Of a stretch of DNA of 64,000 bases, positions 21,239-32,510 are shown one piece after another (the stretch's first letter is position 1; every line of letters starts with the position of its first letter). This DNA is from Acanthosepion esculentum (Eukaryota > Mollusca > Cephalopoda > Sepiida > Sepiidae): positions 25,799,190 to 25,863,189 of the forward strand of contig OZ038495.1 in NCBI GenBank assembly GCA_964036315.1, read 5' to 3'. Both the position numbers and the translations under genes were made by a program. The notes under the pieces are model-generated. The model saw nothing but the letters and a program-made list of their open reading frames with translations. It ran no database searches and was not told where the DNA came from.

Positions 21239-21711
21239 GGTTGGCACCAAATGTTCCTGAAGAGGAAAGGAGCCGGAAAATAGAAGAATCAATGGAGATT
21301 TAGAAACAGATTAACACGGCAGGTTATGAAACTCCGACATGAGTTCGACCAGGATAGAATCACAGAGTTTATAAGTTGCAAGAGAAATGTTCGTCAACAT
21401 AGAATGAAGTAAAGACCAAGGGAAAGATCCAGAAAATACAAGTACATCGTGTGGAGGCTCGTGGGTTCTTAACTCACTTGCTGCTTTGGATGAGAGGTAA
21501 GGTTCGCTTGATACTGTGGCAACAGTTGTTTAAAGATGCTGGGTTGCCTGCCGACGATGAGTTAACGGTAAGAGAACGGTTAAGTGTTGATAGAAAAATG
21601 AATTCTCTTACGTGCGACGATCCTTCGACAGAGACGGATATAAGTACGTAGAACTTGGACTTTCGCTGTCGCTGTAGTTGACAAGTGGAGATTCTGGAAG
21701 AGTTCGTGACA
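21239..21711 (-). repeat. LTR with primer-binding site, separate LTR element
   Basis: On the minus strand a 460 bp segment begins TGTCACGAACTCTTCC (21711) and ends CAGGAACA (21252). TTTGGTGCCAACC (21251-21239) then follows immediately, resembling the primer-binding region of many LTR retrotransposons. A TATA-like TATATCC occurs near 21640. It abuts the truncated end of the CsRn1-type element, and no gag follows it, so it is the remnant of a second element. Confidence 0.5.
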
Positions 21712-21736
21712 AATGCATGAGCCGCTCTGGGCAGCG

Positions 21737-22810
21737 TTACGTAGAGAAGGTCTGGGCAGCGTTACGTAGACCGAATGGCATTTTTAGAAACTCATATAGG
21801 CCAAACGGTGTTGTGACTGCCGTCTTAGAGACGTCTTCCGCAGTGACGGGGATTTGATGGTAAGTCTTTGTCAGGTCGATTTTTGAAAAGATGCGAACAC
21901 CCTCTAGTCCGGACGCAAAATCATGGATATGAGGGATCGGGTAACGGTCTGGTATGGTCGATGCGTTTAATTTTCTATAGTCGACGCATATCCGATATTC
22001 CTTGCCGCCAGGTTTAGGTACTAAGTGCAGTGGCGAGGCGTAAGGGCTATCGGAAGGACGAATGATGCCGTCGCTCAGCATTTTGTCGAACTGTTCCTTG
22101 GCGTACGCCAGTTTGCGTGGTGCGAGTCGTCGTGGGTGGGAGTGTGCAGGCGGACCTCTAGTCCTGATGTTGTGCTGGGTTTGGTGGTCACCTGAAGCAG
22201 TGGCTTGGAGTGGGAGCGTTATATCTGTAAACTCTGTCAGGAGATCCAAATACTCGCGACCATGGTATGTTGCAACGCTGATTCCTGTGGAGCTTTGACG
22301 AGTAGGTGTACCTAAGACACAGAGATTTGTAGTTGTGTCGGATAGGGTCCTAGGGTTCATGTGGACCGCTAGTGCGTAATGCGCCAGGAAATCTGCTCCG
22401 AGGATGGGTATCTTCACGTTGGTCACGGTGAATGTCCAAGTGAAGTCACGTCCCATGCCGATGTTCAGAGTGAGGGTCCTTTCTCCGTACGTGTCGATCG
22501 TGGAACCATTCGCAGCTCGTAATTTGAACAGGGTGGGCCTAGCGGTGTGGTCGTTTTGATATGGTACCACACTGATAGCCGCACCTGTGTCGACTAGGAA
22601 TTTCAGTTTGTTCCGACGATCCCAGACGTAGAATAGACGACATTGCGTGTTGTCACCGGATGAGTTAGTCGTCGCCACTCTCCGGTTTACTTGTTTCCCC
22701 GGGCTGACGGGTGTGTACAGGGAGGTTTGCAATTTCTGGCTCCATCGCCAAATGTGCGATGAAACCAACAAATGCTCTGGTCGCTTCGCCGGTCTCGGCT
22801 GGGAGTTCAC
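21737..22810 (-). CDS. CsRn1-type Pol: protease and N-terminal RT
   Basis: A 357-codon open frame. The protease active site [15 protein letters not shown] lies at about residues 69-83 and [11 protein letters not shown] at about 134-144. RT fingers and palm include [19 protein letters not shown] (about 271-289), [15 protein letters not shown] (about 308-322) and [21 protein letters not shown]. The frame then runs into foreign sequence and stops before the YxDD box. Domains and catalytic Asp (PR) look intact, but the RT is about one half of the usual length. The true start is probably a Gag-Pol frameshift rather than the Met shown, since Gag ends in an overlapping frame. Confidence 0.85.
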   Translation of the reverse strand: MNSQPRPAKRPEHLLVSSHIWRWSQKLQTSLYTPVSPGKQVNRRVATTNSSGDNTQCRLFYVWDRRNKLKFLVDTGAAISVVPYQNDHTARPTLFKLRAANGSTIDTYGERTLTLNIGMGRDFTWTFTVTNVKIPILGADFLAHYALAVHMNPRTLSDTTTNLCVLGTPTRQSSTGISVATYHGREYLDLLTEFTDITLPLQATASGDHQTQHNIRTRGPPAHSHPRRLAPRKLAYAKEQFDKMLSDGIIRPSDSPYASPLHLVPKPGGKEYRICVDYRKLNASTIPDRYPIPHIHDFASGLEGVRIFSKIDLTKTYHQIPVTAEDVSKTAVTTPFGLYEFLKMPFGLRNAAQTFST

Positions 22811-23487
22811 CTCTGTTATCGTCGAGATGGGGTTGGTTTCCTTGTCCGTTGGCGCAGAGAGATCTGTATTTCTCGAATTTGTCGTTGCAGGTCGGCCAAC
22901 GCCCGTTCTGTCTCACTCCGCTCGTAACATTCGTGCTTTGCTGTTTCGGAGGTGTGGACTGCGTTAATGCTGTGGTCGACCTGCGCAAAAACCAGGTCAG
23001 CGGATTCTGCCAAATCGTCCAGAGGCGTGGCTCTCGTCATTGGGGCGATAATCTGAGCGACTGATTTGAGCAAACGCTCCAGCCATAAGCCTCGAAGAAC
23101 CTTTTCTGATACATTGTGTTTTCCCAGCTGGTTCCTCATATACCTAAGAAGCTGGGTTGGCGTCTTGTCACGTCTGGTGACGTTCCGTAAAATCTCTTGA
23201 ATCATGTCCTCCTCGGAACGCCCAGTACGCTTGAGGATCGCTTCCTTTAGGTGATCGTACGGTTCGTGTTCGCGCAAATCGAAGAGGACATCAGAAATTT
23301 CGTCCATCATATCGGATGGGAGTTTCTGCATCACATTTTCGAATCTCGCCCGCTACGAAGTGATGCGTAACATGGAAAAGATCGATTCTACCTGCAAAAA
23401 CCATTTCCTAGCATTATGGTGGTATGCTGGTAGCGGTATGATCGCAGCCGTCATGTCGGAAGAAACACTGTTGACCGACTCCATCAT
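22716..23487 (-). pseudogene. CsRn1-type Gag
   Basis: It starts at ATG 23487, just inside the PBS, and reads to a TAG at about 23352. It resumes as a 172-codon open frame (23334-22816) with LKEAILKRTGRSEED, PTQLLRYMRNQLG and LDDLAESADLVFAQ blocks of the CsRn1 Gag. After a frame change it contains [18 protein letters not shown] (about 22770-22717), the CHCC motif (C-x3-H-x9-C-x3-C) that replaces the usual CCHC knuckle in this clade. One nonsense codon and one frameshift separate it from an intact Gag. Confidence 0.8.
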
Positions 23488-23497
23488 CGCTTAGCTG

Positions 23498-23518
23498 TCT
23501 CACGTCGGGAAGTCACCA
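23498..23518 (-). promoter_or_regulatory. Primer-binding site resembling tRNA-Trp
   Basis: Two bases after the LTR end, the minus strand reads TGGTGACTTCCCGACGTGA. The complement of a eukaryotic tRNA-Trp 3' end is TGGTGACCCCGACGTGA, so the site differs by a two-base insertion. tRNA-Trp priming is reported for CsRn1 elements. Confidence 0.6.
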
Positions 23519-23520
23519 CT

Positions 23521-24141
23521 TGTGGCGGGGCCGATAAGGATGTCGCCCCCGTAAGCGAGGAAAAGGTGAGAAAACAGCTAAGGCAATGAGAGGACAAAGG
23601 CGGAGGTTTATGAAACAATAAACGTCGAATTTATTTACCCAAAGTGTACAAGTGTGTACTTTGGAGAAGTGTGTTGTATCGGCGTCGGGTCCGGTAAGAC
23701 TGGGGTTGTATCGGCGACACGGGTGTAGAGTTGGTCGCGGAGGTAGCTGGTTGACTACCGGATGGGTAGAGCTGGCAGTAGCTGGTTGGTCGAAGACGTA
23801 CGAAGGTTCGGCAGGGTCGGTTAGGACGAGTCCCTAAACAGGGCCGAGTCAGAGCAACGATACGACTTCCCGGGCGGATCAACCGCGGAGACGGGATCGC
23901 ACCGAAGTGTTACGCTTGACGAAGGTGGAGTCCCTAAACAGGGGCGAGTCAGAGCAGTGATACGATTTCCAGGGCGGATCAACCGCGGAGACGGGATCGC
24001 GGCGAAGTGTAGCACTTGACGAAGGCGGAGTCCCTAAACAGGGCCGAGTCGGAGTAGTGTTACGCCTTCCAGGGCGGATCAACCGCGGAAACGGGATCAC
24101 GCCGAAGTGTATTCTCTCGACGAAGGCACCGGAAGCTCACA
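23521..24141 (-). repeat. 5' LTR of the CsRn1-type element
   Basis: It starts TGTGAGCTTCCGG (24141) and ends CCGCCACA (23521) on the minus strand, directly followed by PBS and gag. AATAAA is present at about 23655-23615. The upstream half (U3) is taken up by a 3 x 100 bp tandem array. The partner LTR is missing, so the start is inferred from the TG and the edge of the array. Confidence 0.65.
23828..24127. repeat. Three 100 bp tandem repeats inside the LTR
   Basis: Units 23828-23927, 23928-24027 and 24028-24127 are each exactly 100 bp. They begin GAGTCCCTAAACAGGG and share GGGCGGATCAACCGCGGA, with about 85-90% identity by eye. A U3 location suggests amplified promoter or enhancer modules, as in many LTRs; that role is inference. 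Confidence 0.9.
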
Positions 24142-24171
24142 AAGATAGCGTACTACACTTTGATCCAGGCC

Positions 24172-24700
24172 GAATATTTATTTGCACAAAATACAAATTG
24201 TGGCACAAGGCCGAAAAGGGGAGGGGTTAGGGTGGGTCAAACTAACTATCCTATACCTAGCTAATCAGATTCACGACCCATTAATACATTACAATTTTCA
24301 CATTCACCAAAAGAACTCATCCGTCACCATTCAATCCTCCATCCACCATAATACTGCATCCTCACAAGGGGAACCTACAAAACGCACCCCAATCCATAAA
24401 ACTTTTATGATAATATATAATACATAAAAATTAATAATGAGAAAATGAGAGGGGAGGGAGAAGAACCCAATAAACAACTAAAATGAACAAATTTAAACTA
24501 AACATAATTGATGTTAGTAGGGCCCGTCCAACCCTCAAAACAGAGAGGCCACTGTATTCTGCCCATAGGACAAAATCAAGAAGCACTCTCGCTAAGGGCA
24601 AGCCGAGCAGCGTGAATTTGGACGAAAAAAGAGGCTAACAATATGAAACGATTTGTTCAAGTACTCCCTGGCTAGAGGGAGTAGAAAACCGTAAATATAA
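24172..24700 (-). mobile_element. 3' fragment of a LINE related to the Tx1-like element
   Basis: The segment beginning ATTTGCACAAAATACAAATT then GTGGCACAAGGCC matches the 3' end of the LINE at 55.1 kb (ATTTGTACTATGGTACAAAG then TGTGGCACAAGGCC). A second shared block, CATCCACCATAATACT, lies at about 24341 here and 55265 there, at similar distances. This looks like a 5'-truncated copy of the same or a sister family. The upstream (higher-coordinate) limit is uncertain. Confidence 0.55.
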
Positions 24701-25179
24701 AATTAATCCCAATGTTGTTCGATGTTTGAGAAGCACTGCCTAATCCGATACTCACGAGGTACTGTTTTAGAGTCAACAATATTAGCCGGTCGTCCAGTTT
24801 GTCGCATGCTGCTTGACTTAAATCAGCGAGATCAGGGGTTATGAAGGTCAAGGTCGTTTTACTAGGAGGCGGCTAATGGCGACCGCGACAAATATACCAG
24901 GAGACACGTGTTTTCCAACTAAACATTCGACCAGCGTCGCCCGCAACACTCCTTAATTCTTCTGAGAATTTTATAAATTTTTCTGACTACTAACTGACTA
25001 AACAGTAAACGGAATTACTCAAACTTGGACCAAACTGCCACTGTTACTCCACTTTTGATAATAATATATTAAAAAAACAACTGAGATTGAAATATTATAC
25101 AAACAATTCTTAGCACTCCAAAACAAACTCAACTTAAAAATGTTACTCAAAGCTGAAAGCATAAAAGTTAGGAATAGCT
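24700..25179. other. Gene-free interval
   Basis: No protein motif is recognised between the LINE fragment and repeat A copy 3. It may hold leftover interior of either. Confidence 0.4.
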
Positions 25180-25714
25180 TGTAGGGGACCAGCGGGTGAA
25201 TGTGAGGATAAAATCTCTGGACTAAGACTTCCTGCTGGCCAGTCCCGCTACATAGTAATGTTGGACTATGATGGAGTCCAAAGAAAGCAAAATAAAACGA
25301 ACAAGACCGATATACATGTATGCGAACAAATATATATTATTAACAAACAGGTTAAAACACGAATTACAAATACATCATTTAAAACATGAATAAAACGTTA
25401 GTGTCTGTATGGAAAGTTATTGTGTTGTGTGTTGAATTGAAATGTCCGTACGGGGTGTATTTGTTTTAGCGTGTTCCCAGAATATGGGAAACGCTGGTTG
25501 TGTGTAAGAGTTCACATATTGGAAATTTTAAAGAGAAAGTTTTTCAGTACCTCGCCCCACGTGCGAGGTTTCGGCCCGCGGCCGAAATCGAGGTAGTTGC
25601 TCACGTGTGGGCGTAAGCAGGAAAAAGAGAAAGAGAGAAAGATCAACCAGTATTTATACACGTGGGAGAGAGACCCCTGTTGAAGGGTTACGAAACGAAG
25701 AGGAGATAACCCAA
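25180..25714 (-). repeat. LTR-like repeat family A, copy 3 (inverted)
   Basis: This is the reverse complement of the 9416-9968 type: GTGTATAAATACTGG (TATA) at about 25660, GCGTTTCCCATATTC, CCGTACGGACATTTC, TTCGCATACATG and TCCAACATTACTATGTAGC blocks recur in the same order. It has the terminal inverted pair TGTAGCGGGAC and GTCCCCTACA. Unique to this copy is a perfect TTTCGGCC-CGC-GGCCGAAA hairpin at about 25569-25587. Confidence 0.6.
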
Positions 25715-25859
25715 TAAGCTATAAAAGAGGGAGTCAACTTTCACGCAATGAATTAAAGTGGACCTATTAGGAACTTAAAGTAAACCAAAATAGTATAATT
25801 AAGAAGAGTGGCAGATCAAATATTTTTGTTATTTTCAATAGAACTAACAATAAAAAAAA

Positions 25860-26700
25860 ATAATACAGCCAATTTATAAAATTGAACAAAAATAGTCCCA
25901 ACCTCATTCAGGCACAAATAAACAGACTAATTACAATTAATAATGCAGAAACCGGATTCATGAAGCTTAACAAATTTGTGGGTGAGTATCATCTCAGCTA
26001 TTTATACAGAATTGTTAAAGCTCATAAATATGACTCCCTGCTGCATCCCATAATTTCTCAAATTCCCACTCCTGTACATAACATTTAAATCTCTAAACAA
26101 AAGGATCCAGCCATACTTACCAAATAAATATAGCACCGGTTCCATCAACGAATTCCTTGATATATTGCATTCTACCGAACAATGGCATCTTACCCTCGTT
26201 ATACATTGAAAGCCTGTTTACTATTGTCCCTGTCAAAGAAGTCACAGAAATAGTAATAGAAAGCCTATGTAATCACCCCATGCTCCCAAATTCTAATATT
26301 AGACTAACTATTTTACGTAAACTTCTTCTATCTTGTAAGCCACAATACCATTTTATGATCATTATAGTAACATTTACACACTGACTGATGGCGTAGCTAT
26401 AGGCTCGGCTCTGGGTCTGGCTTGATCTAATTTCTACATGATACATATAGCAAACAAATTCTATAATAATTTTGCAAAACCCTCCATATATGCCTGATAT
26501 GTTAACATTTTCTTATTAACTGATAACATGGATGAAATAAAAACCTCAAAGAAACCTTTGAGAATAAATCTATTCTACAATTCACTTATCAACTCCACAT
26601 AAATAGAATTCTTTTCCTTGACATTCTAGTGGATGTTATTAGTAATGGTCTTTTTACTTCATTGCGAAATCCGATCAAAAAGTATCAGGTTTGTTGCTAT
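25860..26700 (+). pseudogene. Penelope-like element RT fragment
   Basis: Plus-strand reading gives KAHKYDSLLHPIISQIPTP (25882-26088), the N-terminal Penelope RT motif. Then comes SLYIESLFTIVPVKEVTEIV (26157-26384) where the family has SLDVESLFTNVP, so the first palm aspartate is Tyr here. After a stop the reading continues DGVAIGSALG (about 26385-26414) and the FLDVLV-like block near 26620. The catalytic first Asp is lost and frames are broken. It resembles the RT part missing from the fragment at 19.6-20.6 kb, but whether the two are one family cannot be judged because they barely overlap. Confidence 0.75.
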
Positions 26701-27180
26701 GTTAACAAAGCTAAAGTAAGCAGAGTGAAGGCTCTTGGCACAGATTGACTTTGAACTCTATCATGTATGCACACTAAGTTATAACATTCTTACTTACTTC
26801 AGTTGTTATAACAGTGCTTGAAAGGAAAGTGTGTAGAGAGTGGTTGTCAAACCAGACAAAAGAAGCTCCATCAGTGACCAGGGTAGAGAAAATTGAGCAG
26901 AGAATCTGCAACAAATTTTGTCAAAAGCTTGGTCAATATACACCATAAATCAATTATAGCTTATATATGGAGATAAGAGATATTATCAGAAAATAACCTC
27001 ATAAATACATACTTTTATTTTTTTTTTAATGATTTGTATAGTAATTGATAATTTTCAGAATGAGATGTTAGATAATAAAGTTTTCATCAAAAAACTACTT
27101 CTAGTTTTTAAAAATTATGCTGAAAAATGATTGTTTATCCGATTTAACAAAATTAAAATGAATACTTATTCAATAAGCAT
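26700..27180. other. Gene-free interval
   Basis: No feature is recognised between the Penelope fragment and the satellite. Confidence 0.5.
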
Positions 27181-27181
27181 A

Positions 27182-27261
27182 TTAAAAGAAACTGAGAAAA
27201 ATTAACTAACAGAGAAAGAAAGATGATTAAAGAATTGATAAGGAAAATTAAATGATAGTGA

Positions 27262-27325
<64 letters not shown>

Positions 27326-30300
27326 ATGAAAGAAAGATGATTAAAGAATTGACAAAGAAAGAAAAATTACATGATGGAGAAAAAAAGAAATAAAGATGAT
27401 TAAAAATTGAGAAAAAAAGGAAAATTAAATGGCGTAGAAAAATAGAAATAAAGATGATTAAATAATTGAGAAAGAAAGGAAAATTAAATGATGGAGAAAT
27501 AAATAAATAAAGATGGTTAAAGAATTGAGAAAGAAAGTTAAATTAGATGATGGATAAAGAATGAAAGAAATATGATTAAACAATTAAGAAAGAAAGAAAA
27601 ATTAGATGATGGAGAAAGAAAGAAATATAGATGATTAAAGAATTGAGAAAGAAAGAAAAATTAAATGATGGAGAAAGAAAGAAATATAGTGAATAAAGAA
27701 TTGAGAAAGAAAGAAAAATTAGATGATGGAGAAAGAAAGAAATAAAGATGATTAAACAATTAAGAAAGAAAGAAAAATTAAATTATGGAGAAAGAAAGAA
27801 ATATAGTGAATAAAGAATTGAGAAAGGAAGAAAAATTAAATGATGGAGAAACAAAGAAATAAAGATGATTAAACAATTAAGAAAGAAAGAAAAATTAAAT
27901 TATGGAGAAAGAAAGAAATATAGTGAATAAAGAATTGAGAAAGAAAGAAAAATTAAATGATGGAGAAAGAAAGAAATAAAGATGATTAAAGAATTGATAA
28001 AAAAAAGGAAAATTAAATGATGGAGAAAGAAAGAAATAGCGATGAATAAAGAATTGAGAAAAGAAGAAAAATTTAATGAGGTAGAAAGAAAGAAGTAAAT
28101 ATGATTAAAGAATTGAGAAATGAAGGAAAATTTAATGATGTAGAAAGAACGAAATAAAGATGATTAAAGAGTCGAGAAAGAAAGGAAAATTAAATGATGG
28201 AGAAAGAAAGAAATGAAGATGATTAAAGATTTGAGAAAGAAAGGAAAATTACGTGATGGAGACAGAAAGAAATAAAGATGATTGAAGAATTGAGAAAGAA
28301 AGAAAAATTAAATGGCATAGAAAGAAAGAAATAAAGATTATTAAAGAATTGAGAAAAAAAAATTAAATGACGTAGAAAGAATGAAATAAAGATGATTAAA
28401 GAATTGAAAAAAAAAACAGGAAAATTTAAAGACTTAAAAAGAAAGAAATAACGAAAATGAAAGAATTTAGAAAGAAAGGAAAATAAAATGATGGAGAAAG
28501 AAAGAAAGAACGAAGGAAAGATGATTAAAGGGTTGAGAAAGAAAGAAAAATTTAATGACGTAGAAAGAAAGAAAGAAATATTATTAAAGAATTGAGAAAG
28601 AAAGAAATCTTAAATTATGGAGAAAGAAGGAAATATCGATGATTAAAGTATTGAGAAAGAAAAGAAAATTAAATGATGGAGAATTAATAAAGATTATTAA
28701 ACTATTGTGAAAGAAAGGAAAATTAAATGATGGAGAAAGAAAGAAATAAAGATGATTAAAGAATTGAGAAAGAAAGAATAATTGAATGACGTAGGAAGAA
28801 AGATGTAAAGATGATAAAAGAATTGCTAAAGAAAGGAGAATTTAATGACGTAGAAATAAATAAATAAAGATGATTAATAAATTGAGAAAGAAAGGAAACT
28901 TAAATGATGGAGAAATAAATAAATACATGTTATAAAAGAATTGAGAAAGAAAGGAATATTAAATGATCGAGAACGAAGGAAATATAGATGATTAAATAAT
29001 TGAGAAAGAAAGGAAAATTAAATGATGGAGAATGAAGGAAAGAATGATCATTAAAGAATTCAGAAAGAAAGAAAAATTAAATGATGAAGAAAGAAAGAAA
29101 GAAATAAAGATGATTAAAGAATTGAGAAAGAAAGGAAAATTAAATTATGGAGAAAGAAAGAAAGAAATATAGATGATTAAATAATTGAGAAAGAAAGGAA
29201 AATTAAATGATGAAGAAAGAAAGAAAGAAAGATGATTAAACGATTGAGAAGGAAAGGGAAATTTCATAATTGAGAAATAAATAAATAAAGATGATTAAAG
29301 AATTGAGAAAGAAAGGAAAATTAAAAGAGGGAAAGAAGGAAATAAAGATGATTAAAGATTTGACCAAGAAAGAAACATTAAATGATGGAGAAAGAAGGAA
29401 ATATAAATGATTAAAAAATTAAGAAAGGAAGAAAAATTACATTATGGAGAAAGAAAGAAATAAAGATGATTAAAGAATTGAGAAAGAAATGAAAATTTAA
29501 TGACGTAGAAAGAAACAAAGATGATTAATAAATTGAGAAAGAAAAGAAACTTAAATGATGGAAAAATAAGTAAATACATATTATAAAAGAATTGAGAAAG
29601 AAAGGAAAATTAAATGAGGGAAAGAAGGAAATGAAGATGATTAAAGATTTGACCAAGAAAGAAACATTAAATGATGGAGAAAGAAAGAAATAAAGATGAT
29701 TAACGAATTGAGAAAGAAAGGAAAATTAAAGGATGGAGAAAGAAATGAATAAAGATGTTTAAAGAATTTAGAAAGAATGACAAATTTAATGACGTAGAAA
29801 GAAAGAACTAAAAAATTGAGAAAGAAAGAATAATTGAATGACGTAGGAAGAAAGATGTAAAGATGATTAAAGAATTGAGAAAGAAAGGAAAATTTCATGA
29901 TGTAGAAAGAAAGAAATACAGAGCATTAAAGAATTGATAAAAAAAGAATAATTGAATGACGTAGAAATAAAGAAATGAAAGTGATTAAAGAATTGAGAAA
30001 GAAAGGAAAATATAATGACGTACCCAGACAGAAATAAAGATGATTAATAAATTGAGAAAGAGAGGAAAATTAAATGATGGAGAAAGAAAGAAATATAGAT
30101 GATTAAATAATTGAGAAAGAAAGGAAAATTAAATGATGGAGAAAGAAAGAAGTAAGGATGATTAAAGAATTGAGAAAAAAAAAGGAAAATTTAATCACGT
30201 AGAAAGAAAGAAATAAAGATGATTAAAGAATTGAGAATGAAAGAATAATTGAATGACGTTTTAACAAAGATGTAAAGATGATTAAAGAATTTAGAAAGAA

Positions 30301-31095
30301 AGAAAAATTTAATGACGTAGAAAGAAAGAAGTAAAGATGTTTAATGAATTGAGAACGAAAGGAAAATTAAATGATGGAGAAAGCAAGAAATAAACATGAT
30401 TAAAAATTAGGAAAAAAGAAAAATTCAATGATGGAGAAAGAAAGAAATATAGATGATTAAAGAATTGACAAAGAACGGAAAATTAACTGATGGAGAAATA
30501 AATAAATAAAGATGATTAAAAAATTAAGAAAGGAAGAAAAATTTAATGACGTAGAAAGAAAGAAGTAAAGATAATTAAAGAATTGAGAAAGAAAGGAAAA
30601 TTAAATGATGGATAAAGAAGGAAATAAACCTGATTAAAAATTGATAAAAAAGAAAAATTCAATGATGGAGAAAGAAAGAAATATAGATGATTAAATAATT
30701 GAGAAAGAAAGGAAAATTAAATGACGTAGAAAGAAAGAAATAAAGATGATCAAAGAATTGAGAAAGAAAGGAATATTTAGTGACGTATAAAGGAAGAAAT
30801 AAAGATGATTAAAGGATTGAGGAAGAAAGGAAAATTAAATAATGGAGAAATAAACAAATAAAGGTTATTATAGAATTGAAAAAGAAAGGATAGTTAAATG
30901 ACGTAGAAAGAAAGAAATAAAGATCATTAGAGAAAGAAAAGGAAATTAAATGATGGAGAAAGAAAGAAAGAAAGAAAGAAAGATGATTAACGAATTGAGA
31001 AAGAAATGAAAATTTAATGACGTAGAAAGAATGAAATAAAGATGATTAAACAATTGAGAAAGAAAGAAAAATTAGATAACAGCAAAAGAAAGAAT
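27182..31095. repeat. Satellite array of 59 bp purine-rich units, 3.9 kb
   Basis: A unit of about 59 bp (GATGATTAAAGAATTGAGAA, AGAAAGGAAAATTAAATGAT, GGAGAAAGAAAGAAATAAA) repeats about 65 times head to tail, with variants where GATGGAGA becomes GACGTAGA. The plus strand is almost free of C and dominated by A and G. Local sub-blocks repeat as higher-order sets, for example near 27700-27960. An ORF at 29641-29898 on the minus strand is an artefact of the repeat. Confidence 0.95.
27260..27326. repeat. (GAAA)n microsatellite inside the satellite
   Basis: About 16 perfect GAAA units near the left edge, a likely slippage expansion of the GAAAGAAAG part of the unit. Confidence 0.95.
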
Positions 31096-31438
31096 AAGTT
31101 TTTTTTAAAATTACTCTGGCTCTTGAAAATAATTCAGTTCATAATATATTTAATTATTAAACATGAATTTTTTTATATTAAGTAATGCCTACTCACTGCC
31201 ACTTAGTTTGAAACTGAATGTTGTTAGAATTACAATATGCACATACATAAACATCTGCTTTTCACTCACAATTCCGAATAATGAGAATTAGTAAATATTT
31301 TGTAAAACCAGATATTTTATTTTATTTAAATGTAATGTTCATTTATATAAAACAGAAAATGAAACCATCATAAAATAAAAATTATAAAATTAAATTATTC
31401 CTTCATTACATCTGTAAGTATTTAGAAGATATGTACAA

Positions 31439-31447
<9 letters not shown>

Positions 31448-31519
<72 letters not shown>

Positions 31520-31604
31520 AGTGGGTAAGCAAATAGCAAAATTTAAAAACTTTTGAGAAGAAACTTCTGAGAAGAAACTTCTTCGGTCAAATTATGGAGT
31601 CAAT

Positions 31605-31674
<70 letters not shown>
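31448..31674. repeat. Two (AT)n arrays around an 89 bp spacer
   Basis: Arrays at 31448-31516 and 31607-31674 flank a spacer that contains two direct copies of GAGAAGAAACTTCT (about 31554-31582). The arrangement parallels the (AT)n-bracketed unit at 17.46-18.06 kb. Confidence 0.95.
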
Positions 31675-31676
<2 letters not shown>

Positions 31677-32030
31677 TTCGATTGAATAAATTACAAACAT
31701 ATATCTGCTTATTTTTATCCTATTCCTTTCATATTCACGAATATTTTTCCGTATATTACAATTAAATAAGGCAAGAAAGAGGTGAAATTTCCTAGGAAAT
31801 AAAAGTGATTCTCACTGTTACAGGGCATTTCTTGCCTCAAATGAGCCTGTGTACGGTGCTATCAGGGGGTTTCCGAATTCTGTCTGTTCGCAACCAAATA
31901 TATTTACAAGTATTTAAATCCTTTGGGACATATGAATTCTATAAAGAACGTAAACGTCCGTTGGACAGTTCAACAGTTTCAAATTTCTGCACAATTTTTT
32001 AGCTAATTTCTTTATTGGTGAATTTGTTAT
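31675..32030. other. Gene-free interval
   Basis: A 65-codon frame at 31805-32002 shows no recognisable motif. Confidence 0.4.
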
Positions 32031-32510
32031 TCCAATGCTTTCATCTTTATTTGCGTCGATTAATAATAGGTAAACTTATGCATTACCTCTTCTTACAGCT
32101 GTAAATGGGGAATAATTACAATCATTAGATGTTATTCTGATTCCAAGTAGGACAATAGTTAGAGCTGATAACCATGATTCTTTCCTGACAATGACTGCAG
32201 TTTTTAGAGTTCGATATGCCCGTTCAGTTCATCCATTTGTTTGTGGATGATGGGATACTGTCCGCAGTCTGGGCAACCTCATTACTTTCGACAGTCTAAA
32301 TTTCGATTCGAATTGACTACCCCTATCTGAAACAATATGAAAGGGAACTCCAAATCTGGATATCCACGTGTCAACGAAAATTGATTGCGCTGAAATCCCC
32401 ATCAAGGAACACGCTTCTATCCATCGAGTACTTCTATCGAAGGTGTTCATTGGTGTTAAGGAGCCCAGTATATCCAGGTGAACTGATTGGAATTTAAATC
32501 CAATGACTGG
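32030..32510 (-). pseudogene. Gypsy integrase core fragment
   Basis: On the minus strand: VHLDILGSLTP (first Asp), then a 73-codon frame with FDRSTRWIEA, FGVPFHIVSDRGSQFES (second Asp) and VSHHPQTNG. After a frameshift TERAYRTLKTAVIV (Glu) and SWLSALTIVLLGIR follow. All three DDE residues are still present across two frames. It is a different Gypsy lineage from the integrases at 2.4 and 15.7 kb, which have DNAPEF instead of DRGSQF. No LTR or RT is attached. Confidence 0.75.

Larger units (their letters stand above)
21737..24141 (-). mobile_element. CsRn1-type Ty3/Gypsy retrotransposon, 3'-truncated
   Basis: On the minus strand the order is LTR (24141-23521), PBS, gag, then PR-RT. RT is cut inside the [10 protein letters not shown] motif, and the downstream half (YxDD, RNase H, integrase, 3' LTR) is missing. 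The unusual Cys-His motif of Gag and the tRNA-Trp-like PBS are hallmarks of the CsRn1 clade, known from trematodes, insects and molluscs. Its GC content is clearly higher than its surroundings and it has few stops, so it is the youngest-looking Gypsy element here. At the truncation CTACGTAACGCTGCCCAGA is duplicated (about 21724-21767). Confidence 0.85.

Noticed and set aside
22062..23064. Plus-strand ORFs of 78 to 117 codons
   Set aside because: They are antisense shadows of the CsRn1-type gag and pol, favoured by that element's higher GC content.
27260..27326. CRISPR-like regular repeats in the 27-31 kb region
   Set aside because: There are no unique spacers; it is a head-to-tail satellite with slippage microsatellites in animal DNA.
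29641..29898. Minus-strand ORF of 85 codons rich in Phe, Leu and Ser
   Set aside because: It lies wholly within the 59 bp satellite and simply translates the repeat unit.
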